Origin: Bradysia coprophila
Taxonomy: Eukaryota; Arthropoda; Insecta; Diptera; Sciaridae
Assembly (NCBI RefSeq): GCF_014529535.1
Contig: NW_023503584.1
Span: forward strand, 203,943 to 267,942
DNA length: 64,000 nucleotides
Reading direction: 5' to 3'
Numbering within the stretch: the first letter of the stretch is position 1; each line of letters begins with the position of its first letter. The notes beneath the pieces are model-generated. The model saw only the letters and a program-made list of their open reading frames with translations, ran no database searches and had not been told where the DNA came from. Below are positions 10,452 through 22,717 of this stretch, one piece after another. A program made the position numbers and the translations under genes.

Positions 10452-12477
10452 TTTCAAAAAAGTTTAAGGTATCACTCGGACGATAGGTCATACTTTGACT
10501 CTAGTTTTGATGTCAGAACGATCATATCGATACGACAAAGATTATAAGTGGACGGACTTAAAACCTGACGAAACGATGATATCGGGAACCATAACATTGC
10601 TCCCAGCATTAAGTTAAAAATGTTTGGAGGCTAATGGTATCAGGATGGGTGGGATGGGCTTTGCATTTGTTTCGCTAAGTCAGTATTCTTCATTGGTGTG
10701 AGTTAAAACTCGTGTACATCGATGAAAATTTTGCGACTTTTTGACTTCCCACATACGAGTGTTAATGCTAAGAACAGTGCTATGCGGAGACATTACATTA
10801 CAATGGAATGGATACGTGGTACGAGAAAGCAGCGGTTATATTAATATCTTGACATTTTTGATTTACCGTTGTATTGTATTTCTCTGAAGGAGATAAAATA
10901 AAACTCTCGAGCAGATAAAACCCTTGAGGAGATAAAACTCTCAAGAAGTTGCAGCTCCCTAGTGAGTAATATTTGGTCATAAAAATACGACATGTTCATG
11001 CCCCAGAAGATTCAAGTGATTGTAAGAATCCATTCTCATTGAGTAGCTGTATTGCGATTTAATGAGATGTGTTTTTAGTAAAATTAGATGAATTTCCCGA
11101 GAAAAAACCATCTTGAAAACTTGAGAGGTTTTGACTTCTGTTTCGCATTAAATTCGACACGAGTAACAACCTTTGTAGTTCTCGTAAAACATGATGATGA
11201 TAAGTAACAGCTAGACATTGCAACAACGTCCTTTCGTAGATTAAAAAAAATTATTTTATTGAGTGTAATAGGTGCACATAATTAAAGTTTTATCTTTCTT
11301 TACTTATCTCTTAACTAATTATTTATATCAGCTCACTACAATAGTTTTAAATATTTATTTTCGCAACAAAAAAAAATGTTGGCGTGTGCACGACCATTAG
11401 AGGTATTAATTGACAAAGATTAGATAACACAGTTAGGACTTTGCTAATTTCAATCCATTTTCCACTCATAAAACTAGATGATTGTGGGTTTATTGTGGGT
11501 CTACGAAAAGAAAGTCATCTTTTACGTGTTAATTAATCATTAATATTTGTTTTGTATTAATGGTAATGATTCAATGTCACGGCGGGTAATTACATCAGCA
11601 GCAATTCAACGAATTCTACATTCGGCAATTCATTCAACAGTACTAATGTAGTAATGCGACACTCTGTTAAATATGCAAGTTTTATAACCGCAAAATTACA
11701 TAATATGTCCACCAAAATCATTACGATATCCAGCCATATGCTACGTTGGTCCTTGTTTTCTTCCCACGTTCTCTGTTGCTATGCATATACTTTAACTCTA
11801 CTCTATTCATTGGTTTCGTACACATGCTTGAGCAGATTTGATTGTAACTAGCCGATAGAGTTTTCATTGTTGAATAGTTCACAATATTTCATTCATTGTC
11901 CTCAGGAGTTTTTTTTTCTCTCTTAGTCATCCCTGAAAATTCACCTGAAAATACTAAGCAATATTCATTCGACTCTCTGTTTCCCTACTCGTTTCATATG
12001 TTAGTATGATCCCCTTTGTACTCGGATTTACTCGCGTACGGGTAGAGTGGCACAACTGGTGTAATGTGTACAGAGTGTATGTGTGCAACATGTTGGAATT
12101 TACGAAAAACAACCAAAGCCATGAATTTCTTGCTACCTATTTTGAGGTGAATGTGCTGGACTTTAAACTTTATTAACGAATAACACATACCAGTCGATGG
12201 AGTCACTCCATTAGAGTGGTATGCTTGATTTAAATCAATGAGAAGTCTATGAATGATGATATTCCTTATGAATAATTGCTGCTGATGTTTGATCTGCTTC
12301 TTGCTAAACTATATTGATATGCCAGATGTATGTGAATAAAATGGTTCTCTCTCCCGTATTTATTCAATAAACATCGACGAGATTTCTCTTTTAACGAAGC
12401 ATCCGTCTTAAACAGATTACAACTGGTAAATCCTCAAAACACCAAGCCGACCAATCAATTTCTATTCCAATGTAAAC
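10452..12477. other. Intergenic stretch upstream of the DUF4792-like gene; nothing recognised
   Basis: AT-rich sequence with only short ORFs (60-70 codons) on both strands. None has splice partners or recognisable residues. The last few hundred bases presumably contain the promoter and 5' UTR of the gene starting at 12478. I cannot point to a core promoter. Confidence 0.5.
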
Positions 12478-15400
12478 ATGGATACTCATATGTCATTGGA
12501 GGAGCCGCTGAAGGGCCCCGTATACAGATTTCAACGAGACTGGGAAAAGCCGAAAACCTTTCGTGGACCGAAAAGAGCAATTCGACTGTTTTTGCTCGGT
12601 GTCACGATACCGCTTCTATTTATTGCAATTCCCCTATATCTCAAGTACGTATTGTGTGTATAACTAAATCAGATAAACCAAAGTGTTTTTGAAGTTTATC
12701 AACAAAAAATTGTTGTAATTGAGTCCCAATTAATGCATTCGATTTCTTAACACATTCGATAAACGCAGACATCGAGTATACGATTACCAGGTATATCCAG
12801 TTGGTATGTCTGATATGCGGCTAATCGATAGTCGGGTGTCAACGACATGGTGTCAGGTATGTTAACAATGCAACTTTTCCTGATGCGATAATGGTTTCCG
12901 CTTTAACGATGCCCAACATAATTTCAGCGGCAAATAGTAAGAGCTAATACTACGTTCAACGCATTCTTAATGGCAGACTCTCCGCACGTCACCAAAACTC
13001 GTACGCCGGTATCGATGACCCGCCACTTGCTTCTCAGTGACGATATGAAGGAATATTGGGGATTTTATCTTCTGAAAGGGTCAACTGTAACAGTTTCTAC
13101 ATGCGCTCGGTAAGTAAAACCGATAAACCTGATTTTTGATCTTTTCATTTGAGGACGTAGTTTCCTAGTGAAGATTGGCTGATAAAACTGTGTCTATCCA
13201 AGCACAACCAAGGCTGTAAGCTTTGGGAAGGTCACGCGGATATACAGACTCGTTTGACGCACCACACTTGACGATAATTAGTGGGTTCATCATACAAGTA
13301 ATTCATCTCCAGTGAAATATCTCGTCGTGATGATGTGGTGAAAATAATGTAAAATCACCGGGAACAGAGTGTTCCCGCGTATCTGATAAAATTGATATTT
13401 GCTTTACCTCCCCAAAGTTAACAGTCTTGATCAGAGTAACATAAAAATGGAAGGCAGAGTCACAACAGTGTACCATGCTCATGTAGTTTTTACACTGTTT
13501 CGAATTCATGCGTTTAGAGTAACAACTACTCTTTTTCACATAGTCAATATTCTATTCTATTACTATGCTGGGTGCTTTCTCTCCATATATCTTATGAATT
13601 TCTGAAATAAAGTGGTTCACACCCATCACTCAATCACCATGAAACAAATTCGTGCCAGTTACAAAACGACTTCCGCAACAGGGAACTAATATTGCCAATT
13701 ATAGTTCCTTTGCTCCGAATCGTTTTTTATTATTATTTACGTCATCACTACTTGTCTGGAGTGTTCTGATATTTTTTATCACAAATTAATAAAATGGAAA
13801 AGTGTTAATCGAGTATTGAAAGCTAAATGAATTTACGGTTCGTACAATGTTGTCAAATTATGACAAATTGGCCACCTTATCTGTGTGCCTTTTTCTACAT
13901 TTTTATAATTGTGAGTTAATAGATTTAATTTTCGATCGTGGTAAAATGAGATAAACGAGAGCATAAATAATCAACGAGATACGATTGTCTCAGGAAAATC
14001 TCCTTTCATTTGGATATTGCGAATATCGGCCGGTGGTTGAAAGCGAAGAAAGTTTTCAACTAGAGCGAATAGAAGGCAATCTAAAACGTAATCGAGATTT
14101 GCATTTTTGCTTTAGTTGTCCTCTCATTTAACTTTTCACACATTATCGGATCTATTACTTCTTTTGAACAAGTTTCAATAGATTTAGGTGGAATCTTTTA
14201 CTTCATTTCATTTAACATTTCCTATATAAGAGCTAGAGCACATAGTCAGAGTCGTCTTTTTTGTTGTTTGTCGTCGATAACAGGTGAATAACAGTCGTTA
14301 AAGTAGTTATTCAAGTTATGTTACGATTTAGAAACTTTGAAGAGAAAATAAAAGTCTTCGTAAAAAACGAAGGACCACAAAGTACGAAATACTGTTCGAG
14401 GATATATTGAGTAGTTGTAGGAGTAGTACTAATCAAATTACACTGAGTTTTAGCCTTAGGGTCTGACAGTAAATGCTAAAAATTTAATTTACATTATTCA
14501 TTGGTGCAAGTACTTCAATTAGGAATGGACAAACAGCCTTCAGAGAAAAAAACTTGGTTTCAGGCGATACAAACTATTTGGTAATCCTGAGACGATAATT
14601 TAGTAAGGAACTTAGATTCAAAATCAAGAAATTTTCTTTTCGATCTTCTAAGTTTTCTAAGTGTAAAAGTGTAGTATATCCTTGACTGACTGCTTCTCAG
14701 AACTGTTGTAATTGTTTTGGGTTTTGTTTGCCGTGTCTTCGTAATTGTGGTTTGGTTTTATTGGTTTTATGCGGCATCGGATGAACTCAGAACTAGCATG
14801 GTGGTTTCGCTCAGAAAGACTGAATTGTGTTTCAATTCAAGCTCTATCTAGACCTTTAGTTTCCAAGGATTTTCTGTTGACACTCGTCCTACTACTAGCT
14901 GGTTCTCATCCTCATTTTTTGGGTATTGTCATTCATTCATAAAAATTCACATAATTTCGTTCCACTCTACAGATCACAGATGGTCTCAAGTGCTTTGTAC
15001 TTATATATGTCTCACGTTGATTACAATTACACTCGCCTCAAAATAGTTAACAAGAAATTCAAGTCTTTGGTTGACGTTCTTCAATTTCAATAGTTGTACT
15101 TCACACAGAACACGGTCATGGTATAAATTCTAAAACATACTAACATTTGAAACGTGTATGACTTAGAAAACAGAGAGTCGGATGAATGTTGCTAAGTATT
15201 TTGAGGTGAGCGTGTTTCAGTCGAAATAAGTGATAGACTACAATATGTCTCACCCATAATCATTGTCTGAACTTATCACGATAAGATTTCACAACAAATG
15301 TTTTCATATTTGAAACACTTAAGAAAAGAGCGTCAAATCTAGCCAAAAAATACATTTTACGAAAGTAGATTTTTTTCAAATTTTTGTTTTATAACTTTTA

Positions 15401-17067
15401 AGATGGCCCGGTGCATCGTTAATTCTTATCAGAGGGCATCGACATCTACACGAATGTGCTTATATCGGGGACGATTCATCGGAAGAGCTTGACGAACTGA
15501 TGGAAATAGCAGCCGAACAGAACGGCATAATAACGTCCAATGAGATGAGTGTATGGAAATCAATTTATTCTGAGCGGAAAAGGAAGTTAAAATTTTGATA
15601 TTTTCCTGTCGTAGGATTCCGACGACAATCCAGCTAATAGAGTGGAACTACTGACAAAGCATCGCCCAGAAGTGGTTTTCCACGATGCCCGGTTGAGAGA
15701 CAATGCTCATAGTTACACATTCTCTCCGGATAATGATGATAACTCTGCGAATGTCAATGCTAAGGTTAGTAGCACTGTGGGAAAAGGACGGAAGCAACTG
15801 ATTGCGTAAAATTGCACAACTTCAGAATTTGTTGCTTTTGTCGTTTGATAAGACAATTTTCATCTGAAATATTCCTAACGTCCATCCGTTTCCGTTTATA
15901 TGCAGCAAATGAAAGAGCTACTGAGTCAGCTGGCATTAAAGAATGGTCGCATGAAACCGAATTTGAAATCGAAAGCAAAGCTGAAAGCAATGGCCAACGA
16001 AGCTTTGCTGGCTAAACTAGCTCTGGAGGCGGCCAAAGATCATATCCACAAGAAACGTGATCCAAGTGTGGGCGCCAATGAGGCTGAAAATCTTCAATTC
16101 GAAGGCGACATTGTCAACATGACGTCGGCCGAAGAACTGGATAACATTTTGAAGAAACTGAAATCTATGGGCGCGAAAGGTGAACGCGTGTTCAATCTTT
16201 TGAAAAAACAAGTCACTCTGCATGACGACCTTGATGAACCACAAACTACGACACCACTAAGTACAATTATTCACGAAGACCCATCCACACCTCCTTCACC
16301 ACCACCTGACGTTGTACTTAATGAGACCTTAAGTGTTGAGGAAAATTTACTTCGTCAGAAGAGAGAGTTCGTGTTGAGGACGGCTATGAAGCATAAAGAA
16401 CTAAATGAAGAGGAAGAAGAAAACGAAAACCTGGCAATTGAAGAGGTAATTCCCGATTATATGTGATTAGTAGCACGAAATTCCAATTTGTTTTTCTTCA
16501 ATTTGATAGGGATACCAGCCCGATGGAATAGCTGACCACCATCACGTTTTAAACGAAACAACAATGAACGACCGATCCAATTCCGAATTTTGGTCATCAT
16601 TTTCGTCGAGCGAAGAGGCGCTACTTAATTGTGCCGGTCTCATATTAAGTTTACCACTCAGTCCACACAAAATGTGCACAAACAACTCCAAGGACAAACA
16701 ATTCACCGAAGCAAGTGCTGCAAACACGGTCACATATACGGTGCCACAGAACGGTTACTACTTTTTCGTGTTTAACAGTGAAAACGAGGTGCAAGAGAAT
16801 TACATTCGTGTCCATTTCAACTTGCAAAAGACCATGTACGATGTATCGGATGCCGTGTATAAATGTAACAATTCGACGGACCAGTGTTCGTTGCCGTTGA
16901 ATTTCTTTTCGAAACAAAAGGTCGTCTTTGAATTGCCACTGAAAAATAACGAGAGTTTGTGGAACGAAGAGTTTCTGGTGACATCGGAGTGTGAACCGCG
17001 CACGATTATGTATCTGTTGTGCGTTCTGTCCGTTCCGTTGTTGGTGCTGCTGTTCGCTTTTCATTAG
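12478..17067 (+). CDS. Two-span membrane protein, DUF4792/DUF4793-like (8 exons)
   Basis: Exons: 12478-12644, 12769-12856, 12928-13109, 13169-13230, 15435-15550, 15615-15764, 15906-16445, 16510-17067. They join in frame with GT-AG borders to give 620 residues. A hydrophobic segment at about 36-55 (LFLLGVTIPLLFIAIPLYL) and another at the very C-terminus (about 602-619) suggest both ends lie near the membrane, with a large lumenal or extracellular middle. The middle holds CAYIGDDSSEELDEL, a basic helical stretch (QMKELLSQLALKNG) and an acidic stretch. Near the C-terminus, VPQNGYYFFVFNSENEV and cysteines resemble the domain seen in plant APD E3 ligases and their animal relatives. I see no RING finger here, so ligase activity should not be assumed. 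Family assignment is from remembered domain features and is moderate; the gene structure is well supported. AATAAA hexamers lie at 17658 and 17799. Confidence 0.8.
13231..15434. other. Intron 4 of the DUF4792-like gene (2.2 kb)
   Basis: This is the only long intron of the gene; the others are 60-150 bp. The donor is G|GTCACG, a weak site. The acceptor is CAGAG before GGCATCG, one AG downstream of a CAG that would put the frame into a stop. Around 14120-14300 there is sequence like the interior of the TTAA-flanked MITEs (TTACTTCTTTTGAACAAG, TTGTCGTCGATAACAGG). No independent gene is seen in it. Confidence 0.55.
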
Positions 17068-18533
17068 GGCTTCGTTGAACGCGGAGAGGGAAGAGAGAAG
17101 TAAGTTTTAACCAAAATTGTAATCGATTGCTCAATTCATTTAGCCTTTTGATAAAATCTTTCGTAACTCGTCAACGGAACGTCACAAAAAGTTTAAATTA
17201 TGAAGTGTGAAGTCGTGTGACGCAGAGCATATGATATTTGCACACGACAGGTAACTAGTAAGCTTAATAAGCTCTATAATCAAGGCTATAGTGCGTATCC
17301 TAAAGTCTCCTATATCAAACTGAACAATTACACATCTACAGTGCCTCAAATAGCATTTATCACTCGATGGCATAAATATCTATTTTACGATAGACAGTCC
17401 TTCTCAATACTTGAACGTCGAAAGGGTGTACTTAAATTTGTGTACTTTTAACTGGAGTGTTTTTATGTTATCTACTTCCCTTCCCCCATAGGCTCGTCAC
17501 TTTTACCATTATTGAGCTACCACACCAACTAGTTTATCCGTTATTCAGTCGACATTTTATTCGTTCAGATCTTTTTAACCTGAAATTCTATTTTTTGTAC
17601 AAAAAAAACCGTTATTTCGACACAAAAGAAATGTGATTGTGAAATGAAACTAAAAAGAATAAAAAAAAAATTTACTTTTGAGCAGATAAGTCAAATTTTT
17701 TTATTTTTATTTTTTTAAATAAATTGTTTGTAAGGTACCTAGCACGTGTAAGGAAAATTGTGATATTTTTGTAATAGTAAAAGACTTTTGAATTAACGAA
17801 TAAATTTTAACTCGAGAATTTAAGTTGTGCGTGTTTTCGGTTGATACAGGTGGATCCAATTTTGACTGTGCTTAAAGTTTCGACCTTGTATTGCGATTGG
17901 GCAAACGGTAAAAAACGTTTGAGAATTTACCAATTTTACCAAATTTACCAAAAACGTGATTTTCTGGGACTGTCATAATATGTAGTCGAAAACGTGGTTC
18001 TTTTCACAGGTAAGTACCCTGGCCTGGGTGCCGATTCTCGTATTTTCGTAAGTTTCAGACTTCTTAAAGTTACGATCAAAAAGTTAAGAAAAAGTTACTA
18101 AAACATTAAAAATTCAAAGACACAGTATTACTTGACGAAATTAATACAAAGGCATTAACAAATGACGTTATCTGATACTTTTAGCGCTTAAGGGTTGGAA
18201 CTAACCTCCTAAAACCTCCTTATTCCTCCTTATTTTATTAAAAAATCCTCATTTTCCTTATTTTTTCGCAAATTTCATCGACGGAAATCAAAATTAAGAA
18301 AAAAAAATTCGCTGCGCGGCAAAAATAACGATTTTAATGACTTTAACACATATTTTTGTAGTTCCAAGCCGGCTCTCGGCTCGAGAGTCTCAAGTAGAAC
18401 TATTTTATTTAAAATGTAAATCACCCTTAGCATTGTCTCAGACATGCGTCCTTATTACAAACAATTCAAGGTTTAAGCCTTACTTACACTTACTTCTTTC
18501 AAATTTATACTTTTATAGTTTCAGAGGGATACT
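17068..18533. other. 3' UTR and AT-rich intergenic sequence
   Basis: The 3' UTR of the preceding gene probably ends near the AATAAA at 17799-17804. The rest is low-complexity (runs of A and T, CCTCCTTATT repeats around 18200). No gene is supported. Confidence 0.5.
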
Positions 18534-19290
18534 TTTGAAAAACGACCTACCGAAATCGGACGCATTTTGAAGTGGACTTTCTCATATGTGACTAGAGAGG
18601 TATTCGACCATAGAAGCCAAAACCGATTTCAAAAAAATTCTTCGACCTTTGCGTGGCTAGTGGGAGGTGATCAAAAACCGAAAATTAGCACTTTTCCTAC
18701 AAAACTTTCTCCAGTTACACGAGCCGTACAGGGTCGTGTGGGGTGTCATTAGAAAGGTAATTTATGTAATTTTGGGCCAAATATAGTCTTATGCGATGAA
18801 ATATGGGCAGTTAAATATTTCAACTTCTGTTTCATCGCACATGCATCCCAACCACATAAGACCCTATTTAGCCCAAAAGCACATAAAAATACGTTTCAAA
18901 TGATACATTACACGACCATGTACGTTTTGTGTACCTCGAGAAATTTCAGTAAGAACAGTGGAAGTCTTCGGTTGAAAACTTCAACTGCATATATTTTAGT
19001 GTGGATGATTTTTAAACCCAATAATTCCCTATTCGGCTCAATAGTACATGTGATTACCTTTCTAATGACACCACACACGACCCTGTACGGCACGTGTAAC
19101 TGGAGAAATTGTTGTAAGAAAAGTTCAAGTTTTCGGTTTTTGATCACCTTTCACCAGCCACACAAACTTCGAAGAATTTTTTGAAAGTGGTTTTGGCTTC
19201 TAGGGTTGAGGTCCTTTGTAGGAACATGCTGAAAATTCCACTAGAAAATGCGTCCGATTTCGGTAGGCTGTTTTTCAAAAGAATCCCTTT
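18534..19290. mobile_element. Fold-back element with arms of about 230-250 bp, relative of repeat A
   Basis: The left arm (AGAGGGATACTTTTGAAAAA, then CTACCGAAATCGGACGC) is mirrored at 19050-19290 (GCGTCCGATTTCGGTAGG, then TTTTCAAAAGAATCCCTTT). Inside, GTACAGGGTCGTGTGGGGTGTC is answered by GACACCACACACGACCCTGT, and the loop contains a second, weaker pair around TACACGACCATGTACG. The ends resemble repeat A (6200 and 8892), so both belong to one family. No coding capacity. Confidence 0.75.
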
Positions 19291-19921
19291 CACCAATTTA
19301 TTATTTTTTCGAAATTCGAACGGGATAACAAACAACAGATTTTGCAGTTAACGAAAATGGTTACAACATTTTTCGATGTAACCTCGACGAGTCGAAATTC
19401 GAGGATGACACTTATCACCACTGGGAAGCTGATTTCACCTACTTCACCTAACCTGATCGAGCCAAAGTTATTTTTCTCGTGAAGTCATATGCTGTAGCTT
19501 TCGAATGACACCGATCTTCAGTTTTTATATGAGAAAATGTAATTTTGGCAACCAACGTTTGGGTCGAGGTAATTTCACCTTACTTCGAAGCAGAATGAAC
19601 CAAAAATCTTCTAAAATTTTAATTTTGTTTCATTTAGTGCAATTGTTGAATTATAGCGTTCGTTTCTACAAGGAAACAAGTTTACAGAAATCATTTGAGA
19701 TTTATTGACAATATCTTGGAAAGTAGATTACAAACCAATACTTTTTGGTCATAGCTCCCCGAGTCTTGTCAATAGCTTTCAGCAAAACAAAAAAAAGTTT
19801 AGTGAAATCGGTTCACGTTTCGTGAAATAAACTAGAATTTTCAAAAATTTTCTAAAAACAAGCATAAATTTGTATGGTGGTATCTAAGCGAGATTTTCGT
19901 ATGAGAATTGAGGCCCTGCAT

Positions 19922-20102
19922 CAGGGCCTATTTTCGATAATTTAAATTCTCCAAATTATCAAAAAATTCTTGAAATTATCGAAAAATTATCAAAATTGTC
20001 CTAAAATAAATTTAAGAATTTCGATAATTTTTGTAGAATTTAGAGAATTTTTCGATAATTTCGAGAATTTATATTATCGAAAATAGGCCCTGCCCTGGAT
20101 AC
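19922..20102. mobile_element. MITE-like hairpin with CAGGGCCTATTTTCGATAAT ends
   Basis: CAGGGCCTATTTTCGATAAT at the left is answered by ATTATCGAAAATAGGCCCTG at the right, a perfect 20-bp inverted repeat. The interior is AT-rich and consists of short TTATCGAAAATT-like motifs. About 180 bp in total, with no ORF. Confidence 0.8.
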
Positions 20103-21026
20103 ATTTTGTAGAATTGAATCTTGTTGAATTGCCACCTGAATTTAGTTGGTGGAATATCTGAAGAAAATTTTATTGTATGGATCGAGTGGTGAGCAATCTT
20201 ACAAAATCCATCGTAAAACCCCCTTTTAAAAATCTACAAATTCACTGGAACTCTCAGAAATTCCTGCAAATACCTTGAAAGCATTCAAAAGTTGATGAGA
20301 ATGAAATTTTTCCACACTCTCCGACTCGATTTTTCGATTTTTACCAACGCCAAACTCTTTCGAGGAAAGGGTGACCTAAGTTTGAATAATCTCAGCTCGT
20401 GAATTCCTAGGAAAGTTAATCATAATTAACTCTACAATCACGTAATGCAATGGCTCAGAAAAAGTTCATTTAGTACGTCAATGATTAAGATTGTAATGAT
20501 TGTACTCGAAAGATACCAAAACCACTTTTTCACGCGCGGTACGTAAACTGGCGTAATGTGAGAAATGAAACTGTTAAAATAAAAACAAAAACCAGCGAAA
20601 GACGTGAATTTCTTGCTTATTAGTTTGAGGTGAGTGTATTTTTGCTGAGTGCATATTTGGTCTGTGGAACAAAACTCGCGACACTGAAGGTTTCACAACG
20701 CATATACGCAAATATCTTCAGCTGTAAGTTAATAAAAAAAAATATAAAAACGTATTCCACAGAGTCCGTTGCATTTTGATTAAAATTATTCCCTCCATCG
20801 CCCGCCATATTATGAATGAAAGTAAAACTAAACCAACCCATATCAGAAGACAATGAGAAGAACACAAACTAGAGCTGTGCTCGCGAAATCAACAGACCCT
20901 AAGCCCAACCGGTTCTTGGTGTTACGTAGAATTTCCGCGTTTTGAGCGTATCTGACTTGTTACCGTCTAATGTCTAATCCCTTTCTCTTTACCCGATTCA
21001 TTTATGCGATTCTGTTCTCTCTGCAG
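20103..21026. other. Intergenic, nothing recognised
   Basis: AT-rich sequence with one 81-codon ORF on the minus strand (20620-20865) that I do not recognise and which has no splice partners. No repeat structure stands out. Confidence 0.45.
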
Positions 21027-21488
21027 CAGGGGCTATTAAGTTGAATTAATTTGCCGAAATTCGCCAAAATTCGCCAAAATTCGTCGAAATTCGCCGAAAT
21101 TCTCCCAAATTAAAAAATTCAAATTTTGAAAATTTTCTTCCAAATTTATGTTTTTTGAAATATTTTGCTAGTTTTGTGATATAGCATAATAAAAATATGC
21201 AAGAATCTACCAAATTCACAAATATTTGTAAAATTCACAAAATTAGGACATTTTTCATCGTTTTTCCAAAAAAAAAGCCATCATGGCTTCCCGATTAAAA
21301 ATAGATTTCTGGAATGTCTTGGCCAAAAATATGTAACTAAGTTCTAAGATTCTTTGAAATTTCTTTAAATCATGTATAAATTCACAAAAAATCGCCAAAA
21401 TTCGCCAAAATTCGTCAAAATTCGCCAAAATTCGTCAAATTCTCCAAATTCGCCAAAATTTGCTGAAAATTCAACTAAATAGCCCCTG
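21027..21488. mobile_element. MITE with CAGGGGCTATT ends and TTCGCCAAAA repeats
   Basis: The left end is CAGGGGCTATTAAGTTGAAT and the right end ATTCAACTAAATAGCCCCTG, giving near-perfect inverted ends. Just inside each end is a run of irregular 10-11-bp units (ATTCGCCAAA, in the same orientation on both sides). The middle is AT-rich. The 123-codon minus-strand ORF at 21365-21736 partly reads through these units and is not taken as a gene. Confidence 0.75.
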
Positions 21489-21718
21489 CTCTGCAGGGGA
21501 GTTGAAAAATGATAAGAGCGGTAGACATTCTTATCTACAATAAAAATTGATTGGAAAAATAAATGGATCTGGTTGTGGTTTCTATAATTTGCTGGGTATC
21601 TTCGACTTCGAATCGCATTAGGTAAAAAAAAATTGGGCCGGGTCAGACTGCGACAAAACATCGACTGCACATCTCTAAGTGAACACCCCGTGGACAGCTG
21701 CGGAAAACCGTCTCGGTG

Positions 21719-21735
21719 CAATATATATATATACA
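21719..21735 (+). promoter_or_regulatory. Possible TATA element of the APC-like gene
   Basis: The run AATATATATATATACATA lies about 35-50 bp upstream of the proposed first ATG (21770). It would leave a very short 5' UTR. Position and composition fit a TATA box, but AT-rich runs are common here, so support is weak. Confidence 0.25.
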
Positions 21736-21769
21736 TATTGACACTGACAGTGCAGGAAAAGTGTTGAAA

Positions 21770-22717
21770 ATGGCTGAACTTAAAGGTATAAAATCCATTG
21801 TTTATTTCGAATTGCTATTTTTGATTGACTATGAGATATAAAACTGTTAGCTTGTTGAGTTATGACTAAATAGTATTTAAGCCATTGCATAGGACATTGA
21901 GTTTATAGTCGTTTAGCTGGTGAATTGGATGAGATGTCAAGCCTTTGTTAGTAGTGCAAATATTTTGTTTTAAATTAATTTATTTGAGAAAAAGTTTGAA
22001 ACACTTTTATTAATCAACCGGTGAAACAACAGTTACGAACTTGAGCTAGAAAAAGATTTGCAGGAGTGGGTCTTACTCATTTGATATTATCAATAGCGGT
22101 GTCGCTTAGTCTGCAATTAAACAGCCTGGAATCTGAAGCCATATGTGATAATGGATTGTTTGACAAATTTCTCTTTAAAATATGCCGAAATCGAAGAGGA
22201 AATAATCTCCAGTGATCCTTCCAGTCAAGATTTTATTGAAGCGGGAAGGATTGATAACGAAATCACAACACCAGACAAATCGTACACCATTGTATCACCG
22301 CTAATGTTCTCCAGACAGTCATCATTAGATTCACTCTCCACTCCAAGCAGTGATGTATATTCAGTGCAAAGTGATTACAGTTGCTATCCAACTAGCAGTA
22401 TTTCACCGTCAGACATTCCCGATTCACCAAGTGAGATGAACTCGCTACTTTCCACTTTAAAAGTGAAATCGGAAATCAATGAAGCCGATGGTCGTGTAAT
22501 GAACGATGATGATGGAGATAACATTCTACTTGAAAGATGTTTAAGGTCGGGCATTCATGCCATGCAACATTCTGACCGCAATGATCATCGTCGGTCAATG
22601 GCATGCGGAGAACTTTCGCCTGTATCAGTGCACAGTGATTCGATGGACAACGAAAACAAATTGCTAGAAGGGTGTTGGCGGCGTGGTATCAAATCATTTT
22701 TGGTCAGAAAATCGTAA
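21770..22717 (+). CDS. Apc-like: APC-derived mini-protein with beta-catenin-binding repeats
   Basis: Proposed exons 21770-21785 (MAELK plus one base) and 22125-22717 join in frame to give 202 residues. The second exon is well supported, the first less so. An alternative start is the ATG at 22151. The sequence TNFSLKYAEIEEE matches the 15-residue beta-catenin-binding repeat of APC. SPLMFSRQSSLDSLS matches the 20-residue repeat (FSRxSSLxSL core), followed by SVQSDYS and SISPSDIPDSPSEM, which follow the same repeat in APC proteins. Two later segments, NILLERCLRSGI and KLLEGCWRRGIKSF, resemble the DxxILxECIxSxM motif that accompanies these repeats. APC scaffolds the beta-catenin destruction complex. 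Here the Armadillo repeats and the microtubule- and EB1-binding regions are absent, so this is a partial paralogue or relic of Apc. The frame is open over 190 codons, which argues against an old pseudogene. Confidence 0.75.

Noticed and set aside
13169..13275. Terminal exon of the DUF4792-like gene ending at the TGA near 13273
   Set aside because: Using the weak donor at 13231 and continuing at 15435 restores a long in-frame protein with family-like residues; stopping here would truncate it at about 180 residues.
16651..17064. 137-codon minus-strand ORF
   Set aside because: It is a shadow of the last exon of the DUF4792-like gene on the plus strand, which has splice support and recognisable residues.
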